Shown: positions 17,560 through 27,187, numbered from the stretch's first letter. The stretch: 64,000 bases of DNA from Silvibacterium bohemicum (GCF_001006305.1 NZ_LBHJ01000003.1:248001-312000); one strand, 5' to 3'. Numbers and translations are program-made. Notes: a model not told the origin generated them from the letters alone.

Positions 17560-19932
17560 CTAGGCGATTTTGAGACGGGCAAAGATGGGGATCTTCAACC
17601 CATCGAGGATGAGTCCGAAGACGACGGCCGCAGCAAATTCACAGGCAAGCACCGATATGGGCAGCGGAGCCATGGCGATCCCACGAAGCGCCAGGGTCGA
17701 GATAATCAGGATGTCAGCCGCAGAAGAGGATACGAGCCATATAGTTGGTCGCAGCCCCCAAAGGTGGCGGCGTTCTCGTATGGCATAGATGGTGGCCTGG
17801 CAGCCGTAGACGATCGCGACAACCGAAAGGGTTTGCAATGCCGCGATTCCAAGGCGCAGTTCAAATTTGCCAACAGCCAAGACAGCGACGCAAAATGCCA
17901 GAAAGCAGCCTCCCACAATGGCCGATGCACTCGTGATCCTGCCAATTTGCCAGGAATTCGGCATCGTCGATGGTCGCACTCTGTCCGTAGTCAAGGACAT
18001 TGCCAGGAAGTCACCGGTGATCATGACGATGACCATCAGCATCGGAGTCAAAACCGCGTGTCCGGTCATGACGAGGCCTATTGCGAGCAACAGTACCTGC
18101 ACGATCTTCTTGAGAACGGAGTTCAGCGTGTAGGTGAGAATGCGCTGAAAGGTGATCCGGCCCTCCTTGACCGCAGCGACAATGCCGCCCAGTCCGGCCT
18201 CTGTAAGTACAACACCCGCAGCCGACTTGGCGACATCGGTTGCTGTCGATACAGCGATGCCGATCTGTGCCTGACGCAGCGCTGGCGCGTCGTTGGCGCC
18301 GTCACCGCACATGCCAACCGTGTGTCCATCCTTCTGGAATGCCTTGACGAGGTCATATTTTCCTTCCGGAAGGATGCTCGCGAATACGGCAAAGTCTTGT
18401 GGCTTGACGTCTTTGGGAATCGGTCCCGGCGGGCAGACAGCGCCCTCCAGTCCCACGGCATGGGCGACGATCGCCGCCGTCGCCGGAGCATCGCCCGTCA
18501 CCATGACGGTGCGCACGCCCAGGGTCTTAAGTTCCGAGATGAGTGACGTCGATTCGGCACGGGGTGGATCGCTGAGTGCGATAAAGCCCACAATCTGCAT
18601 CGAGGTTGGGGCTCCCGCAGCAACCGCCAATACTCGGAAGCCTTGTTTTTCGAGTTCGTCCGCGATGCCCGACGCAGCGGGGGACGGAGCCGCGAGGCCG
18701 GTGACGGCCGAAAAGGCTCCCTTGACGATGCGTTGTTCGCCGCCTTTCGCATCGGTCGCCGTCGCTTCCGACGTTTTCTTCGCAGGGTCGAATGGCACAA
18801 ACTTGGTTAGTTTCGGCAGGTCCGCTACCGGCTTCTTCGAGGAGGCAGAGCGAATCGCCACGTCGACAGAGTCCTGTCCGCCATCGGAGCTGGCCAGAGC
18901 CGCCAGCCCGAGGACGTGGGCCTCGTCGAAACCGGGCATGGGCCGAATGCTTGTGACCGAAAGCTCGTTGCGGGTCAGCGTTCCCGTCTTGTCCGAACAC
19001 AAAACATCGATGGTCGCTGCTTCATCGACCGCAGAGAGCCGCGTCGGCAGAACGCCCAGCTTGGCCAGGGCGCGTGCGCCGAGCGCTGTCGCCAGAGTAA
19101 AGGTTGCGGGCAACGCCACAGGGATCGCCGCAAGAACCGATGTGAGCAACAGGGAGACGATTTCACTCCACGGCAGCGAATGAAAGTAGGCATACGCTCC
19201 TATCAGGAGGATCACGACGCCATTGAAGATAGCAAGATTGCGCACGATCTTTAGCACGGCTTTTTGCTGTGAGCTGACAACGTGCGCGGTGCGAACAAGC
19301 TCCGCGGTACGACCGAATTTGGTATGAACGCCCGTCGCGGTCACCTCTGCTGTGGCTTCTCCGCGTCGAACGAGTGCCCCCGCATAGGTGTCCACACCGG
19401 CACCCGCTTCTTTGGGCAGGGATTCGCCGGTGAGCATCGATTGATCGAGCAGGACAGATCCGTCGATCAGATGCACATCGGCTGCAACTACGCCGCCGAG
19501 CGACAACTTCACCAAGTCCCCACGCACCAACTCCGCCGCCGGCACCGTCTTCCAGGCGCCATCGCGGCGGACGGAAGCGTTCAGGGCAAGACGCGATTTC
19601 AGGGCAGTGAGCGTCGCCTGGGCGCGGCTTTCCTGGAAATACGCCAGAGCTGCGTTGAAAACCAGCAGACCGGCAATGACCGCGGCCTCAAGATCCTTAT
19701 GAAGCATGAGCTGAAGCGCGATGGCCGCTTCGAGCAACCAAGGGACAGGCGCCCAGAACTTGGACAATGCGTTGCGAAGCGGATGAGCGGATGTGTCAGG
19801 CATGGCATTGGGTCCGTCTTTTTGAAGACGGCTCTTTGCCTCGTCGCTCGTGAGTCCGTTTGAAGAAGTGCCAGGGCCCGGCTTCGCGGGTGCACTTGGC
19901 GCTGTTGCTAAAGCAGCTTTGTCTGCGCTCAT
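17560..19932 (-). CDS. plasma-membrane-type proton P-type ATPase (P3A-like), first copy
   Basis: A 790-residue P-type ATPase. Seen: cation-ATPase N-terminal segment LTSDEAKSRLQKDGPNAM, actuator-domain loop LTGESLP (normally TGES), the TM4 region AAIPVALPATFTL, phosphorylation motif CSDKTGTLT, MVTGDAPATA and hinge GDGANDAPALRQA. The overall layout and lack of CPx or metal-binding domains fit a P3A proton pump, exporting H+ at the cost of ATP. It lies 46 bp downstream of the CopA-type ATPase and is probably co-transcribed from site E. A second pump of this class is at 37708, on the other strand. Confidence 0.87.
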   Translation of the reverse strand: MSADKAALATAPSAPAKPGPGTSSNGLTSDEAKSRLQKDGPNAMPDTSAHPLRNALSKFWAPVPWLLEAAIALQLMLHKDLEAAVIAGLLVFNAALAYFQESRAQATLTALKSRLALNASVRRDGAWKTVPAAELVRGDLVKLSLGGVVAADVHLIDGSVLLDQSMLTGESLPKEAGAGVDTYAGALVRRGEATAEVTATGVHTKFGRTAELVRTAHVVSSQQKAVLKIVRNLAIFNGVVILLIGAYAYFHSLPWSEIVSLLLTSVLAAIPVALPATFTLATALGARALAKLGVLPTRLSAVDEAATIDVLCSDKTGTLTRNELSVTSIRPMPGFDEAHVLGLAALASSDGGQDSVDVAIRSASSKKPVADLPKLTKFVPFDPAKKTSEATATDAKGGEQRIVKGAFSAVTGLAAPSPAASGIADELEKQGFRVLAVAAGAPTSMQIVGFIALSDPPRAESTSLISELKTLGVRTVMVTGDAPATAAIVAHAVGLEGAVCPPGPIPKDVKPQDFAVFASILPEGKYDLVKAFQKDGHTVGMCGDGANDAPALRQAQIGIAVSTATDVAKSAAGVVLTEAGLGGIVAAVKEGRITFQRILTYTLNSVLKKIVQVLLLAIGLVMTGHAVLTPMLMVIVMITGDFLAMSLTTDRVRPSTMPNSWQIGRITSASAIVGGCFLAFCVAVLAVGKFELRLGIAALQTLSVVAIVYGCQATIYAIRERRHLWGLRPTIWLVSSSAADILIISTLALRGIAMAPLPISVLACEFAAAVVFGLILDGLKIPIFARLKIA

Positions 19933-19978
19933 TAGTTGATTTCTGCCTTTCTGCGTTATACAACCCCCTCTTTGAAAA

Positions 19979-22234
19979 CTAGAGCTTCGCCGTTCGGAGT
20001 CTCAGCGCGTTTGCGATCACGCAAACCGAGCTGAAGCTCATGGCTGCCGCTGCAATCATGGGGTTAAGGAGCAAGCCAAATACCGGATACAAGACACCAG
20101 CGGCGACAGGCACGCCGAGTGCGTTGTAGATAAACGCGAAGAACAGGTTCTCGCGGATGTTGCCCATAGTGCGTTTGCTCAACTGTCGTGCCTTCACGAT
20201 CTCGCGCAGGTCGCCTTTGACCAGTGTGATTCCTCCGGTCTCCATCGCCACATCGGTTCCGGTTCCCATGGCTATGCCGACCTGCGCCTGTGCCAGTGCG
20301 GGTGCATCATTCACGCCGTCTCCGGCCATAGCCACTACGGCTCCTTGCGACTGAAGCTTCTTCACCACCTCCGCTTTCTTCTCCGGCAGCACGTCGGCTT
20401 CAAACGCAATGCCCAGCTTTCGAGCTACGGCGGCCGCGGTCGTATGGTTGTCGCCGGTGACCATCACGACCTTGATACCTGCCTGCTTCAATTGCTCGAT
20501 CGCCTGAAGCGACGAGGCTTTGATCGGATCGGCGACGGCAATGAGACCGGCAAAACGCCCATCGGATGCTACGAACATGACGGTCTGGCCTTCCTTTCGG
20601 AGGCTCTCCGCCCGCTCCTGCAGGGCCTCAGCGGACGCGCCAAGGTCCTTCATCAAAGCCGTGTTCCCAATACCAATCCGCTTGCCCTGCAGGGTTCCGG
20701 TCACGCCTTTTCCTGTAATCGACTGAAACTCTGCGACTGTGACTAGCTCGATGTGCTTCTCCCTGGCTCCGGCGAGGATGGCCGCGGCCAGTGGATGCTC
20801 GCTCGCTTTTTCGAGGCTGGCTACCGACTGGAGAAGTTGCGTTTCGTCGAAACCCTCCGCCGGGATAACCGCTGTGAGGCGCGGCTTGCCTTCGGTGAGC
20901 GTTCCGGTCTTGTCCACCACAAGGGTGTCTACCCTCTCAAAGATCTCCAGGGCCTCGGCGTTTCGGATGAGGATGCCTTCGCCGGCTCCGCGGCCTGTAC
21001 CCACCATGATGGACATCGGCGTGGCCAGTCCCAGAGCGCACGGGCAGGCGATGATGAGCACCGCTACCGCATTCACCAGTGCGTGCGCATAGTGGGGCTG
21101 AGGGCCAAAGACCGCCCAGACGGCAAATGTGATCACAGCCGAGAGCAAAACTGCGGGGACGAAGTACTTCGCTACCCTGTCCGCAAGCCGTTGAATCGGC
21201 GCTCGCGTCCTTTGCGCTGCGCTCACCATCTTTACGATCTGCGCCAAAAGGGTATCGGCTCCCACCCGTTCCACCTTCATCACGAAGCTTCCGGTTCCAT
21301 TGATGGTGCCGCCGACTACCTTTGCGCCGACCGTCTTCTCGACAGGAATTGGTTCGCCGCTGACCATCGACTCGTCCACAGAGCTGCGACCTTCGATCAC
21401 CGAACCATCTGTGGGGACCTTCTCGCCTGGCCTAACACGCAGGTGGTCCCCCACCTGAATCTCGCTCAAAACGACATCGGCTTCTTTTCCATCCCGGGAG
21501 ATTCTTCGTGCCGTCTTTGGGGCAAGCCCGAGGAGCGCCTTAATCGCGCTGCTCGTCCGGCTGCGGGCTTTCAACTCCAATACCTGCCCCAGCAGCACCA
21601 ATGTGGTAATCACGGCCGCCGCTTCAAAGTACAAGGCAAGATTGCCGGACATATCTCTGAAGGTCCTCGGGAAGAGGCCTGGCGCGAAAACGGCTGCAAC
21701 ACTGTAGAGATACGCAGCACCGGCACCCATTGCAATCAGAGTGAACATATTTGGGCTGCGATGAACGACAGAGGCCCAGCCGCGCTCGAAGAATGGCCAG
21801 CCAGCCCATAACACCACCGGTGTCGCAAACGCAAACTCAACCCATCCGAGCCATCGCCCCGGCAGGAGATGTTCGAGCGGATGACCGGGCAGCAGGTCCG
21901 AGACCATGACGGCGAGCAGGGGAAGCGTGAGCGCGACGGCGATCCAGAAGCGCTTCGTCATATTGGTTAGTTCAGGATTCTCCGTATCGGCCGATACGTT
22001 GCGCGGCTCAAGCGCCATGCCGCAAATGGGACAACTGCCCGGCTGATCGCGCACGATTTCCGGGTGCATGGGGCAGGTGTACTCGGTAGGTCCGGCAGTG
22101 GAAGCGGGATCGACGGGTTCGAGGGTCATGCCGCACTTCGGACAGTATCCCGGCTTCTCCGCCCGCACCTCCGGGTGCATGGGGCAGGTGAATTTACCCG
22201 GTGGAATGGAGCGAGGAACAGCTTTTTCGGACAT
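19979..22234 (-). CDS. copA: copper-type P1B ATPase with two CPMHPE/CPxCGM metal-binding repeats
   Basis: A 751-residue heavy-metal exporter. The N-terminus carries two short metal-binding repeats ([21 protein letters not shown] and a second copy ending CPICGM) instead of a classical HMA domain. Then follow TGES-type actuator ([11 protein letters not shown]), the TM6 metal site [19 protein letters not shown]-like [10 protein letters not shown], the P1B-specific HP in SEHPLAAAI, and [11 protein letters not shown]. The TM7 YN and TM8 [16 protein letters not shown] signatures point to Cu(+) transport (P1B-1). GAGGAG stands six bases before ATG 22234. Site E begins 83 bp upstream and gives a leader of about 34 nt. 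Confidence 0.9.
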   Translation of the reverse strand: MSEKAVPRSIPPGKFTCPMHPEVRAEKPGYCPKCGMTLEPVDPASTAGPTEYTCPMHPEIVRDQPGSCPICGMALEPRNVSADTENPELTNMTKRFWIAVALTLPLLAVMVSDLLPGHPLEHLLPGRWLGWVEFAFATPVVLWAGWPFFERGWASVVHRSPNMFTLIAMGAGAAYLYSVAAVFAPGLFPRTFRDMSGNLALYFEAAAVITTLVLLGQVLELKARSRTSSAIKALLGLAPKTARRISRDGKEADVVLSEIQVGDHLRVRPGEKVPTDGSVIEGRSSVDESMVSGEPIPVEKTVGAKVVGGTINGTGSFVMKVERVGADTLLAQIVKMVSAAQRTRAPIQRLADRVAKYFVPAVLLSAVITFAVWAVFGPQPHYAHALVNAVAVLIIACPCALGLATPMSIMVGTGRGAGEGILIRNAEALEIFERVDTLVVDKTGTLTEGKPRLTAVIPAEGFDETQLLQSVASLEKASEHPLAAAILAGAREKHIELVTVAEFQSITGKGVTGTLQGKRIGIGNTALMKDLGASAEALQERAESLRKEGQTVMFVASDGRFAGLIAVADPIKASSLQAIEQLKQAGIKVVMVTGDNHTTAAAVARKLGIAFEADVLPEKKAEVVKKLQSQGAVVAMAGDGVNDAPALAQAQVGIAMGTGTDVAMETGGITLVKGDLREIVKARQLSKRTMGNIRENLFFAFIYNALGVPVAAGVLYPVFGLLLNPMIAAAAMSFSSVCVIANALRLRTAKL

Positions 22235-22274
22235 AAGAATCTCCTCGCCGCGCCACGGAAGTGGTTTGAGCCCT

Positions 22275-22317
22275 ATTCTTGTTGGTCAGATGAGGGAAAA
22301 CTGTGCTCTTTTAGACA
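22275..22317 (-). promoter_or_regulatory. Crp-type class II promoter, site E (copA-proton ATPase)
   Basis: Minus strand: dyad TGTCT-AAAAGA-GCACA at 22317-22302, 21-bp gap, hexamer AAGAAT at 22280-22275, start about 22268. Shortest leaders of the set are found here and at site F, where the dyad lies at the same distance from the start codon (68 bp from dyad to ATG). Confidence 0.65.
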
Positions 22318-22384
22318 TGTTTCTGTCGGCCATTCTCAACCGGCGGATGTTGAGAGACGAGTTTTCGTGTTGTTTCTTCAACTG

Positions 22385-22570
22385 TCAGCCGCTCTGCATC
22401 CTCGCTGTAGGGTAGCTGGTTCTCCCTCTCTTCAATTGTCTCTTCTTCAATCTCCTCCTGAATTTCGTCTTGGTGGCACGCGCTCCATGGCGATAATCTC
22501 GTCGAGATATTTGCAACGCTGGAGGGATCCGAGCCAGGAGTTCGCTATGCTCGTTGCCCTCTCTGCTCAT
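22385..22570 (-). CDS. small basic hypothetical protein (doubtful)
   Basis: An open frame of 61 residues starting ATG 22570, overlapping the last 26 bases of the pseudo-receiver gene. The C-terminal half is very basic (KTKFRRRLKKRQLKR). No family is recognised. It could be a short coupled gene, or the remnant of the upstream gene's C-terminus after a frame change; the rest of the gap down to copA holds only site E. Confidence 0.25.
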   Translation of the reverse strand: MSREGNEHSELLARIPPALQISRRDYRHGARATKTKFRRRLKKRQLKRGRTSYPTARMQSG

Positions 22571-23165
22571 CTCCGGGTGTATCGGGTGAGTATTCTTTCT
22601 CCGGGTCCAAGTCGTGAGGTTCTGCTTTGGTTGGGTCGCTCTCGAGCGGCTTCGATGGAGAAGAAGGCAAAGGTACCTCAGAGCCCCAGGCTACTCCGGG
22701 ACTCGCACCAAAGAGTCGCAGCCTTTGGTTCCAGGGATCGTCAGCGAGCTTTACAAGCGCGTCGAGAAGCGCCTTTGGGCGGAAAGGATAGTCGATTGTC
22801 TCATCATAGAGGTGGTCTTCCAGCCGTGATTCCACGCGCCTTAAGATAAGGATCCGTGCTTCGGGCCACGTCCTTCTCACGCATATGGCGACCGAGCGAA
22901 GAGCTGGTGGACCGAGAGTGTCATTCAGGACCGCAAGTGAAAACCCGGCATCACGGTGAAGCTTCGAAACGCTATCGTGGCTGCTAACTGTGGTTACAGA
23001 ATAGCTCGAGGCGGTAAGCAACAGAGCTCTGCTGGCGGACAAGTCGAACTCTGGTTCAACCAGAAGCAGCCTTGACTGAAAGGGAGTCCGAGTGGAGGGA
23101 CCTGGAAAAGCACTGGGGTGCAGCGTCTTCGATCGTATGGGAGAAGGGGCGGGCGCATTGGACAT
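22545..23165 (-). CDS. pseudo-receiver (response-regulator-like) protein
   Basis: A 206-residue protein. Residues about 32-143 look like a CheY-type receiver: strand RLLLVEPEF, helix, SVTTVSSH, then FSLAVLNDTLGPP, where the phospho-acceptor Asp position is Asn, followed by ARILILRR and DYPFRPKALLDALVKL at the end of the fold. The acidic pair of strand 1 is reduced to EPEF. It therefore probably does not take up phosphate and may act as a protein-protein module. The tail is Pro/Asp/Glu-rich and disordered. No output domain. It is transcribed from site F with a leader of about 33 nt. Confidence 0.6.
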   Translation of the reverse strand: MSNAPAPSPIRSKTLHPSAFPGPSTRTPFQSRLLLVEPEFDLSASRALLLTASSYSVTTVSSHDSVSKLHRDAGFSLAVLNDTLGPPALRSVAICVRRTWPEARILILRRVESRLEDHLYDETIDYPFRPKALLDALVKLADDPWNQRLRLFGASPGVAWGSEVPLPSSPSKPLESDPTKAEPHDLDPEKEYSPDTPGDEQRGQRA

Positions 23166-23204
23166 AGTGATTTCCTAACCGAACCACAGTAGTGGTTGCC
23201 TCAT

Positions 23205-23248
23205 ATTTTCGCGGGGTCGGAAGGGAGAAAACTGTGCTGTTTGGGACA
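23205..23248 (-). promoter_or_regulatory. Crp-type class II promoter, site F (pseudo-receiver)
   Basis: Minus strand: dyad TGTCC-CAAACA-GCACA at 23248-23233, 22-bp gap, hexamer GAAAAT at 23210-23205, start about 23198. It forms a divergent pair with site P, 92 bp away on the other strand. Confidence 0.6.
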
Positions 23249-23339
23249 TTGGGGCGACTGGCACTCCACACCAAGCGTCATCGCTTCTCACACACGAACG
23301 CCCAACCTGCCAGTCCAGTGTGACTAGGAAATGATCCGC

Positions 23340-23382
23340 TGTATCCAATTGCACAGAACGTCATCGTTCAGAGTGAAAGACT
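23340..23382 (+). promoter_or_regulatory. Crp-type class II promoter, site P (YflT-like stress protein)
   Basis: Plus strand: dyad TGTAT-CCAATT-GCACA at 23340-23355, 21-bp gap, hexamer AAGACT at 23377-23382, start about 23389, leader about 143 nt. Its spacer differs from the AAAA type, yet the half-sites, gap and hexamer all fit. The gap 23166-23531 holds only sites F and P. Confidence 0.6.
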
Positions 23383-23531
23383 CAGCCCACGAGCGCCAAG
23401 AAGACTCGCGTGGGAGCAAAAGGGAAGCAGTGCGCCAACCTAGCAACGAAAAGCTCAATCGCCGCACACACTTTCAGAGATGCAGCGGCGCGACAACATT
23501 TCAATTCAACCCGAGAACCTGGAGAAAGCAA

Positions 23532-24077
23532 ATGTCCAATGTCAATTCCGTTGTAGCGATCTACGATACGCACGAGCAGGCAGAGCAGGCGGTTAAGGAG
23601 CTTCAAGAGGCTGGCGTTGACATGAAGAGCCTGTCGATTGCAGCGAAAGACATGCACACGGATGAACAGGTCGTAGGCTACTACAACATCGGCGATCGCA
23701 TGAAGCACTGGGGTAAGGTGGGAGCCTTCTGGGGCGGATTCTGGGGCCTGTTATTCGGATCGGCGCTCTTCGCTATCCCGGGCATTGGGCCGATTCTCGT
23801 TGCCGGTCCGCTGGTGGCCTGGATCGTAGCAGGTCTTGAGGGAGCGGTCGTTGTCGGAGGCGTCAGCGCACTCGGTGCAGGGCTGGTGAGCATCGGTATC
23901 CCGAAGGATAGCGTCATCAAATACGAAACCGCCCTAAAGACCGACAAGTTTCTATTGATCGTTCATGGAACACGCGACGCGGTGGAGAAGGCGAAAGACA
24001 TTATCGGAGGAACAAGCCACAGCTCTTACACCGTTCACGGCGAGATCGTTCATGGCGAGCCGGTTCTGAGCAGATAG
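23532..24077 (+). CDS. YflT-like general stress protein with membrane segment
   Basis: A 181-residue protein. The N-terminal 45 residues (VVAIYDTHEQAEQAVKELQEAGV, MKSLSIAAKD) are the ferredoxin-like half of the general-stress YflT/17M type. Residues about 60-125 form a Gly-rich hydrophobic region (WGGFWGLLFGSALFAIPGIGP and on) that could span the membrane twice. The end VIKYETALKTDKFLLIVHGT closes the fold. ATG 23532 is used because GGAGAAAG precedes it; the frame is open further upstream but that part covers promoter P. Such proteins accumulate under general stress; molecular role unknown. Confidence 0.72.
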   Translation: MSNVNSVVAIYDTHEQAEQAVKELQEAGVDMKSLSIAAKDMHTDEQVVGYYNIGDRMKHWGKVGAFWGGFWGLLFGSALFAIPGIGPILVAGPLVAWIVAGLEGAVVVGGVSALGAGLVSIGIPKDSVIKYETALKTDKFLLIVHGTRDAVEKAKDIIGGTSHSSYTVHGEIVHGEPVLSR

Positions 24078-24259
24078 TCATTGCTCTCCGCGTGCGGGAC
24101 AAATAAACACCGTGACCGTGCTGGAGCCAGAGCGACTCCTTTGGATATCCAGCCGGTCACGTCCGCGCCAGGCGGCATTCGTTGTTTTCTTCGCCGGTGG
24201 AAGGATCGACCGCAGACAGAACTCCTCCATAACAGCATCTAACTTGCCAGGAGAACAAG

Positions 24260-24460
24260 ATGTCTCAGAGCACGCATGATCGAGCTGCAGAACTTCATAA
24301 CTTTGCGGCTCACGCCCACAACGCCGCCGCCACCGCTCATGGCAAGGGAGACCATCTCACCGCTCACGAACTCTCCAAACAGGCCCTTGAGCACTCCAGG
24401 AATGCACATAAGCACAGCGAAGAGCTAGTGGTCGAGAGCACGCACTCCGAAAAGAAATAA
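24260..24460 (+). CDS. small His-rich stress-associated protein
   Basis: A 66-residue, soluble, helical protein with eleven histidines (DRAAELHNFAAHAHN, KGDHLTAHELSKQALEHS). An excellent AGGAGA precedes ATG 24260. The pattern is that of a small uncharacterised family seen beside stress genes in soil bacteria; metal binding by the histidines is likely but unproved. It follows the YflT-like gene by 182 bp and is closed by the hairpin at 24462. Confidence 0.6.
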   Translation: MSQSTHDRAAELHNFAAHAHNAAATAHGKGDHLTAHELSKQALEHSRNAHKHSEELVVESTHSEKK

Positions 24461-24461
24461 G

Positions 24462-24487
24462 GCGCAGAACAGCTAACTGTTCTGTGC
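24462..24487 (+). terminator. hairpin after the His-rich gene
   Basis: Stem CAGAACAG / CTGTTCTG with a 4-nt loop, extended by three more pairs including one G-T. No T-run follows. It lies just behind the stop codon and opposite the end of the convergent dehydrogenase gene, so it may serve both strands. Confidence 0.55.
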
Positions 24488-24539
24488 TGGGACTCCTCAA
24501 TAGGGACTTAGTTCGACAGAGATGAGTGTTCTCTTTTTT

Positions 24540-25532
24540 TCAGGGGACGATCACCGATGACCCATGCTCGGTCTCTTCTTTGACCGCCAGCAGAGCTTTG
24601 TTCGCATCTTCAAGAGAGAAGACTGTGACTTGCGGACGAATATTCAGTTCGTGCGCAATCTTGAGGAAGTCACGCGCATCCTGCCGTGTCATATTGGCCA
24701 CACTGCGTATCTGCCGCTCGCCCCAAAGCAGTTTGTCATAGTCGAAGGCGGGCATGTGGTCGAGATGAATGGCATTGATGGCAACTACTCCACCTTTACG
24801 CAAGCTGGAGAGGGCGCTCACTACCACCTTTCCGCTGGGAGCAAACGTGATGGCGCGGTCGAGCGGCACGGGCGGCATCTCATCTTCTTTGCCCACCCAG
24901 GTCGCCCCGAGCGAAGATGCCAGACTTCGATGGGATTCGCCTCGGGTCGCAACATAGATTTCGCAGTTCCAGGATTGCAGAATGGTAATCGCCAGGCTTG
25001 CGGAGCTCCCAAAACCAAAAAGCCCAACCCGCTCACCATGCTGAACGCCCGCGACACGTAAGCTGCGAAAGCCGATGATGCCGGCACACAGGAGGGGGGC
25101 AACATGAACGTCGTCTAAACCAGGGGGCAACGGAAATGTGAAGTCCGCGCGCGCAAGAGCGTACTCAGCATAGCCTCCGTTCACCGTATATCCGGTAAAG
25201 GTAGGCTTATCGCACAGATTCTCCATTGCGTGATGGCAGTACCAGCAATCGCCATCGACGCCGCCCATCCAGGAAACACCGACCCTAGATCCCAGTGGCA
25301 ACTCCGCTGTCGCGCCTTCGACTATCTCTCCCACGATCTGGTGACCAGGGATGAGTCGCGACTGGATCGGCGGTAGATCTCCTTCAACGATGTGCAGGTC
25401 AGTGCGACAAACTCCGCAAGCAACGACCCGAAGCAAAACCTGCCCGGATTCCGGACGCGGACGCGGAACATCCTGGATTTGAAGGAACTGTCCCCGGGCT
25501 GAGTTGGCCGAGGCAAATACGGCGGTTTTCAT
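24540..25532 (-). CDS. zinc-dependent alcohol dehydrogenase family protein
   Basis: A 330-residue medium-chain dehydrogenase. Catalytic zinc region CGVCRTDLHIVEG and GHQIVGEIVE; structural-zinc loop with CWYCHHAMENLC, which has only three of the four usual cysteines in the classical spacing; cofactor motif GLFGFGSSASLA; C-terminal ANMTRQDARDFLKIA. It resembles AdhA-type enzymes that act on primary alcohols and aldehydes, as in fermentation. The gene lies 168 bp after the response-regulator gene on the same strand; no class II site is seen in that gap, so it may be read through from site G. Confidence 0.88.
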   Translation of the reverse strand: MKTAVFASANSARGQFLQIQDVPRPRPESGQVLLRVVACGVCRTDLHIVEGDLPPIQSRLIPGHQIVGEIVEGATAELPLGSRVGVSWMGGVDGDCWYCHHAMENLCDKPTFTGYTVNGGYAEYALARADFTFPLPPGLDDVHVAPLLCAGIIGFRSLRVAGVQHGERVGLFGFGSSASLAITILQSWNCEIYVATRGESHRSLASSLGATWVGKEDEMPPVPLDRAITFAPSGKVVVSALSSLRKGGVVAINAIHLDHMPAFDYDKLLWGERQIRSVANMTRQDARDFLKIAHELNIRPQVTVFSLEDANKALLAVKEETEHGSSVIVP

Positions 25533-25699
25533 GTGTTTCCATCCTTCCGAACTTCAATCCAGCCAGCGGGCGTAGCGGGCTGCACGGGGGTTCGAGCTTG
25601 CTCGAGATTCCTCGGTGACAAGTTTAAGGTCATTCGGGCTGCACAACGGATCCGCAAGAGCATCGCTAGTCCGGTTATGCAAGGGATTGCTCCTTGCTC

Positions 25700-26368
25700 C
25701 TACTTGCACGCCGTGAAATTGGGCACACCAGGAGGCGCCAGGACTCTCGCGGCGGGTTTCCGCTGAAGAGCCTGTTGAGATGGCGTGTCTGCAGACTGGA
25801 CGATTGCGTAGTGAATCAAACTGCAACAATGGGCGCAACCTGTTTCACAGATCGGATGGGCAGCATCGTCGAGAACCTGAGGAAATGTTCTCAGGCACTC
25901 CGGGCAAGTAACCATCACATACTCCGCCCCGGTTGGATCGTGCCCATTTTTCGGAATCCAGATGGGCGCCGGCGTATTTGGATGCTGGATCGACGAGCGC
26001 TCCATCTGAGCCATGGCTTGTACCGTCTCCAACAGGGTGCCCGGATTGCTACCCTTTTCGTAAAAGACATCGGCCGCAACTCCGAGTGGCACACTGTCGC
26101 CTGAGAACGCTCCGCTCATCGCGATCACCTGGATTGCGGGGAAGCGACGGCGGACCACGGAGAGGAATTCAAAGCCAGACATACCCGGCATGTTGAGGTC
26201 GGAGATAAGGACATCGGGAAGCTCATTCCGCATCTCAACGAGCGCGGAGAACCCATCTTCTGCTGACCGGACGCTATGTCCAAATGTCGTAAAGATCAGA
26301 GACAATGAGGCTCGAAGCGACGCCTCGTCATCCACAATAAGGAGCTTTACTTTTGCACTGGGCATCAT
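25700..26368 (-). CDS. response regulator with receiver domain and Cys-rich C-terminal tail
   Basis: A 222-residue protein. The receiver domain (residues about 7-125) is intact: DDE at 13-15, phospho-acceptor Asp57 in ISDLNMPGMSG, AMSGAFS and the strand-5 lysine in YEKGSNPG. There is no DNA-binding domain. Instead the tail (residues about 165-200) holds CPEC, then CETGCAHCC, a possible zinc site. ATG 26368 starts the fold directly. It lies 69 bp after the Crp-family gene, probably one transcript, so it may link a histidine kinase outside the window to the Crp regulon through protein contact. Confidence 0.75.
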   Translation of the reverse strand: MMPSAKVKLLIVDDEASLRASLSLIFTTFGHSVRSAEDGFSALVEMRNELPDVLISDLNMPGMSGFEFLSVVRRRFPAIQVIAMSGAFSGDSVPLGVAADVFYEKGSNPGTLLETVQAMAQMERSSIQHPNTPAPIWIPKNGHDPTGAEYVMVTCPECLRTFPQVLDDAAHPICETGCAHCCSLIHYAIVQSADTPSQQALQRKPAARVLAPPGVPNFTACK

Positions 26369-26437
26369 ATGCCTTTCCCCAAGCATCAAATGAACGCCGG
26401 AAGCATAAGTATCCCATCCCACTAACGTCGATTCTGT

Positions 26438-27187
26438 TCACTTTTGCTCGCGTAAGGCGCGCATGGCTATCTTCGATCGAGCCTGTGGCAAGTCCACGAT
26501 CGGCGGCTTTTCCGCATTCTGCTCCGGTAGTTGATCATGCAGGATGATATTGAGCAGCGATTTGTGCACCCGGATGCGGCCGTTGTAGTCCACCAAGCCC
26601 ATTTTGCGGAAGCGGTTCATGAAGAAGCTGACGCGGGACCTGGTTGTGCCGATCATATCAGCGAGGGTTCCCTGGGTGATCTTCGGAATCAGCATTTCCG
26701 GTTCACCCGGTTCGCCGAATTCCGCCATCAACAGGAGGATCCTCGCCAAACGTTTTTCGCTGGAATTGAAAAGCTGATCCACCAGATCGGCCTGGGTCCG
26801 CATACTGCGGGCGAGCAGGAACTTCACAAACAGATCGGAGAAGGCATGCTCCTCGTGCATCACGCGGATCATCTCTGTCCGCTCAATCTTGAGCGCCGTA
26901 CAGGTAGTAATCGCAGTGGCGGTCGCCAGACGAAGCCCAACCGCTCCGGCAATCGACTCCTCGCCGATGAAGTCGCGGGCAGAGAGAAGCGTGACGGTCG
27001 CCTCTTTACCTTTTTCCGAAAGGACTGTTAGTTTTGCGCGTCCCTTCTGAAGATAGAAAACAGAGTCGGCAGGATTGCCCTGCGAAAAGAAGACGTGCTT
27101 CGCCTTGACTCGAACGATTCTGCGTCCGAGTCCTGCCTTCGCTAGAAAGGTGGTGGCGTCAAATTTGGCGTGTTCTGGTTCCATCAT
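26438..27187 (-). CDS. Crp/Fnr-family transcription regulator, first copy
   Basis: A 249-residue regulator. N-terminal effector domain (about 20-130: VFFSQGNPADSVFYLQKG, DFIGEESIAG), dimer helix ARSMRTQADLVDQLF, and winged helix (ITQGTLADMIGTTRSRVSFFMNRFRKMG, NGRIRVHKSLL). The FNR iron-sulfur cysteines are absent and the cAMP-type Arg-Ser pair is not conserved, so the signal is unknown. Compared with the copy at 62576 it has about 30 extra C-terminal residues; the recognition helix is the same. ATG 27187 starts the conserved part; a TTG at 27268 would add an unlikely basic leader. Site G lies upstream: probable autoregulation. Confidence 0.88.
   Translation of the reverse strand: MMEPEHAKFDATTFLAKAGLGRRIVRVKAKHVFFSQGNPADSVFYLQKGRAKLTVLSEKGKEATVTLLSARDFIGEESIAGAVGLRLATATAITTCTALKIERTEMIRVMHEEHAFSDLFVKFLLARSMRTQADLVDQLFNSSEKRLARILLLMAEFGEPGEPEMLIPKITQGTLADMIGTTRSRVSFFMNRFRKMGLVDYNGRIRVHKSLLNIILHDQLPEQNAEKPPIVDLPQARSKIAMRALREQK

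Noticed and set aside
24477-24493. Possible further dyad CTGTTCTGTGCTGGGAC behind the His-rich gene
   Set aside because: It is half of the perfect hairpin 24462-24487 at a gene end, with no hexamer at the proper distance.
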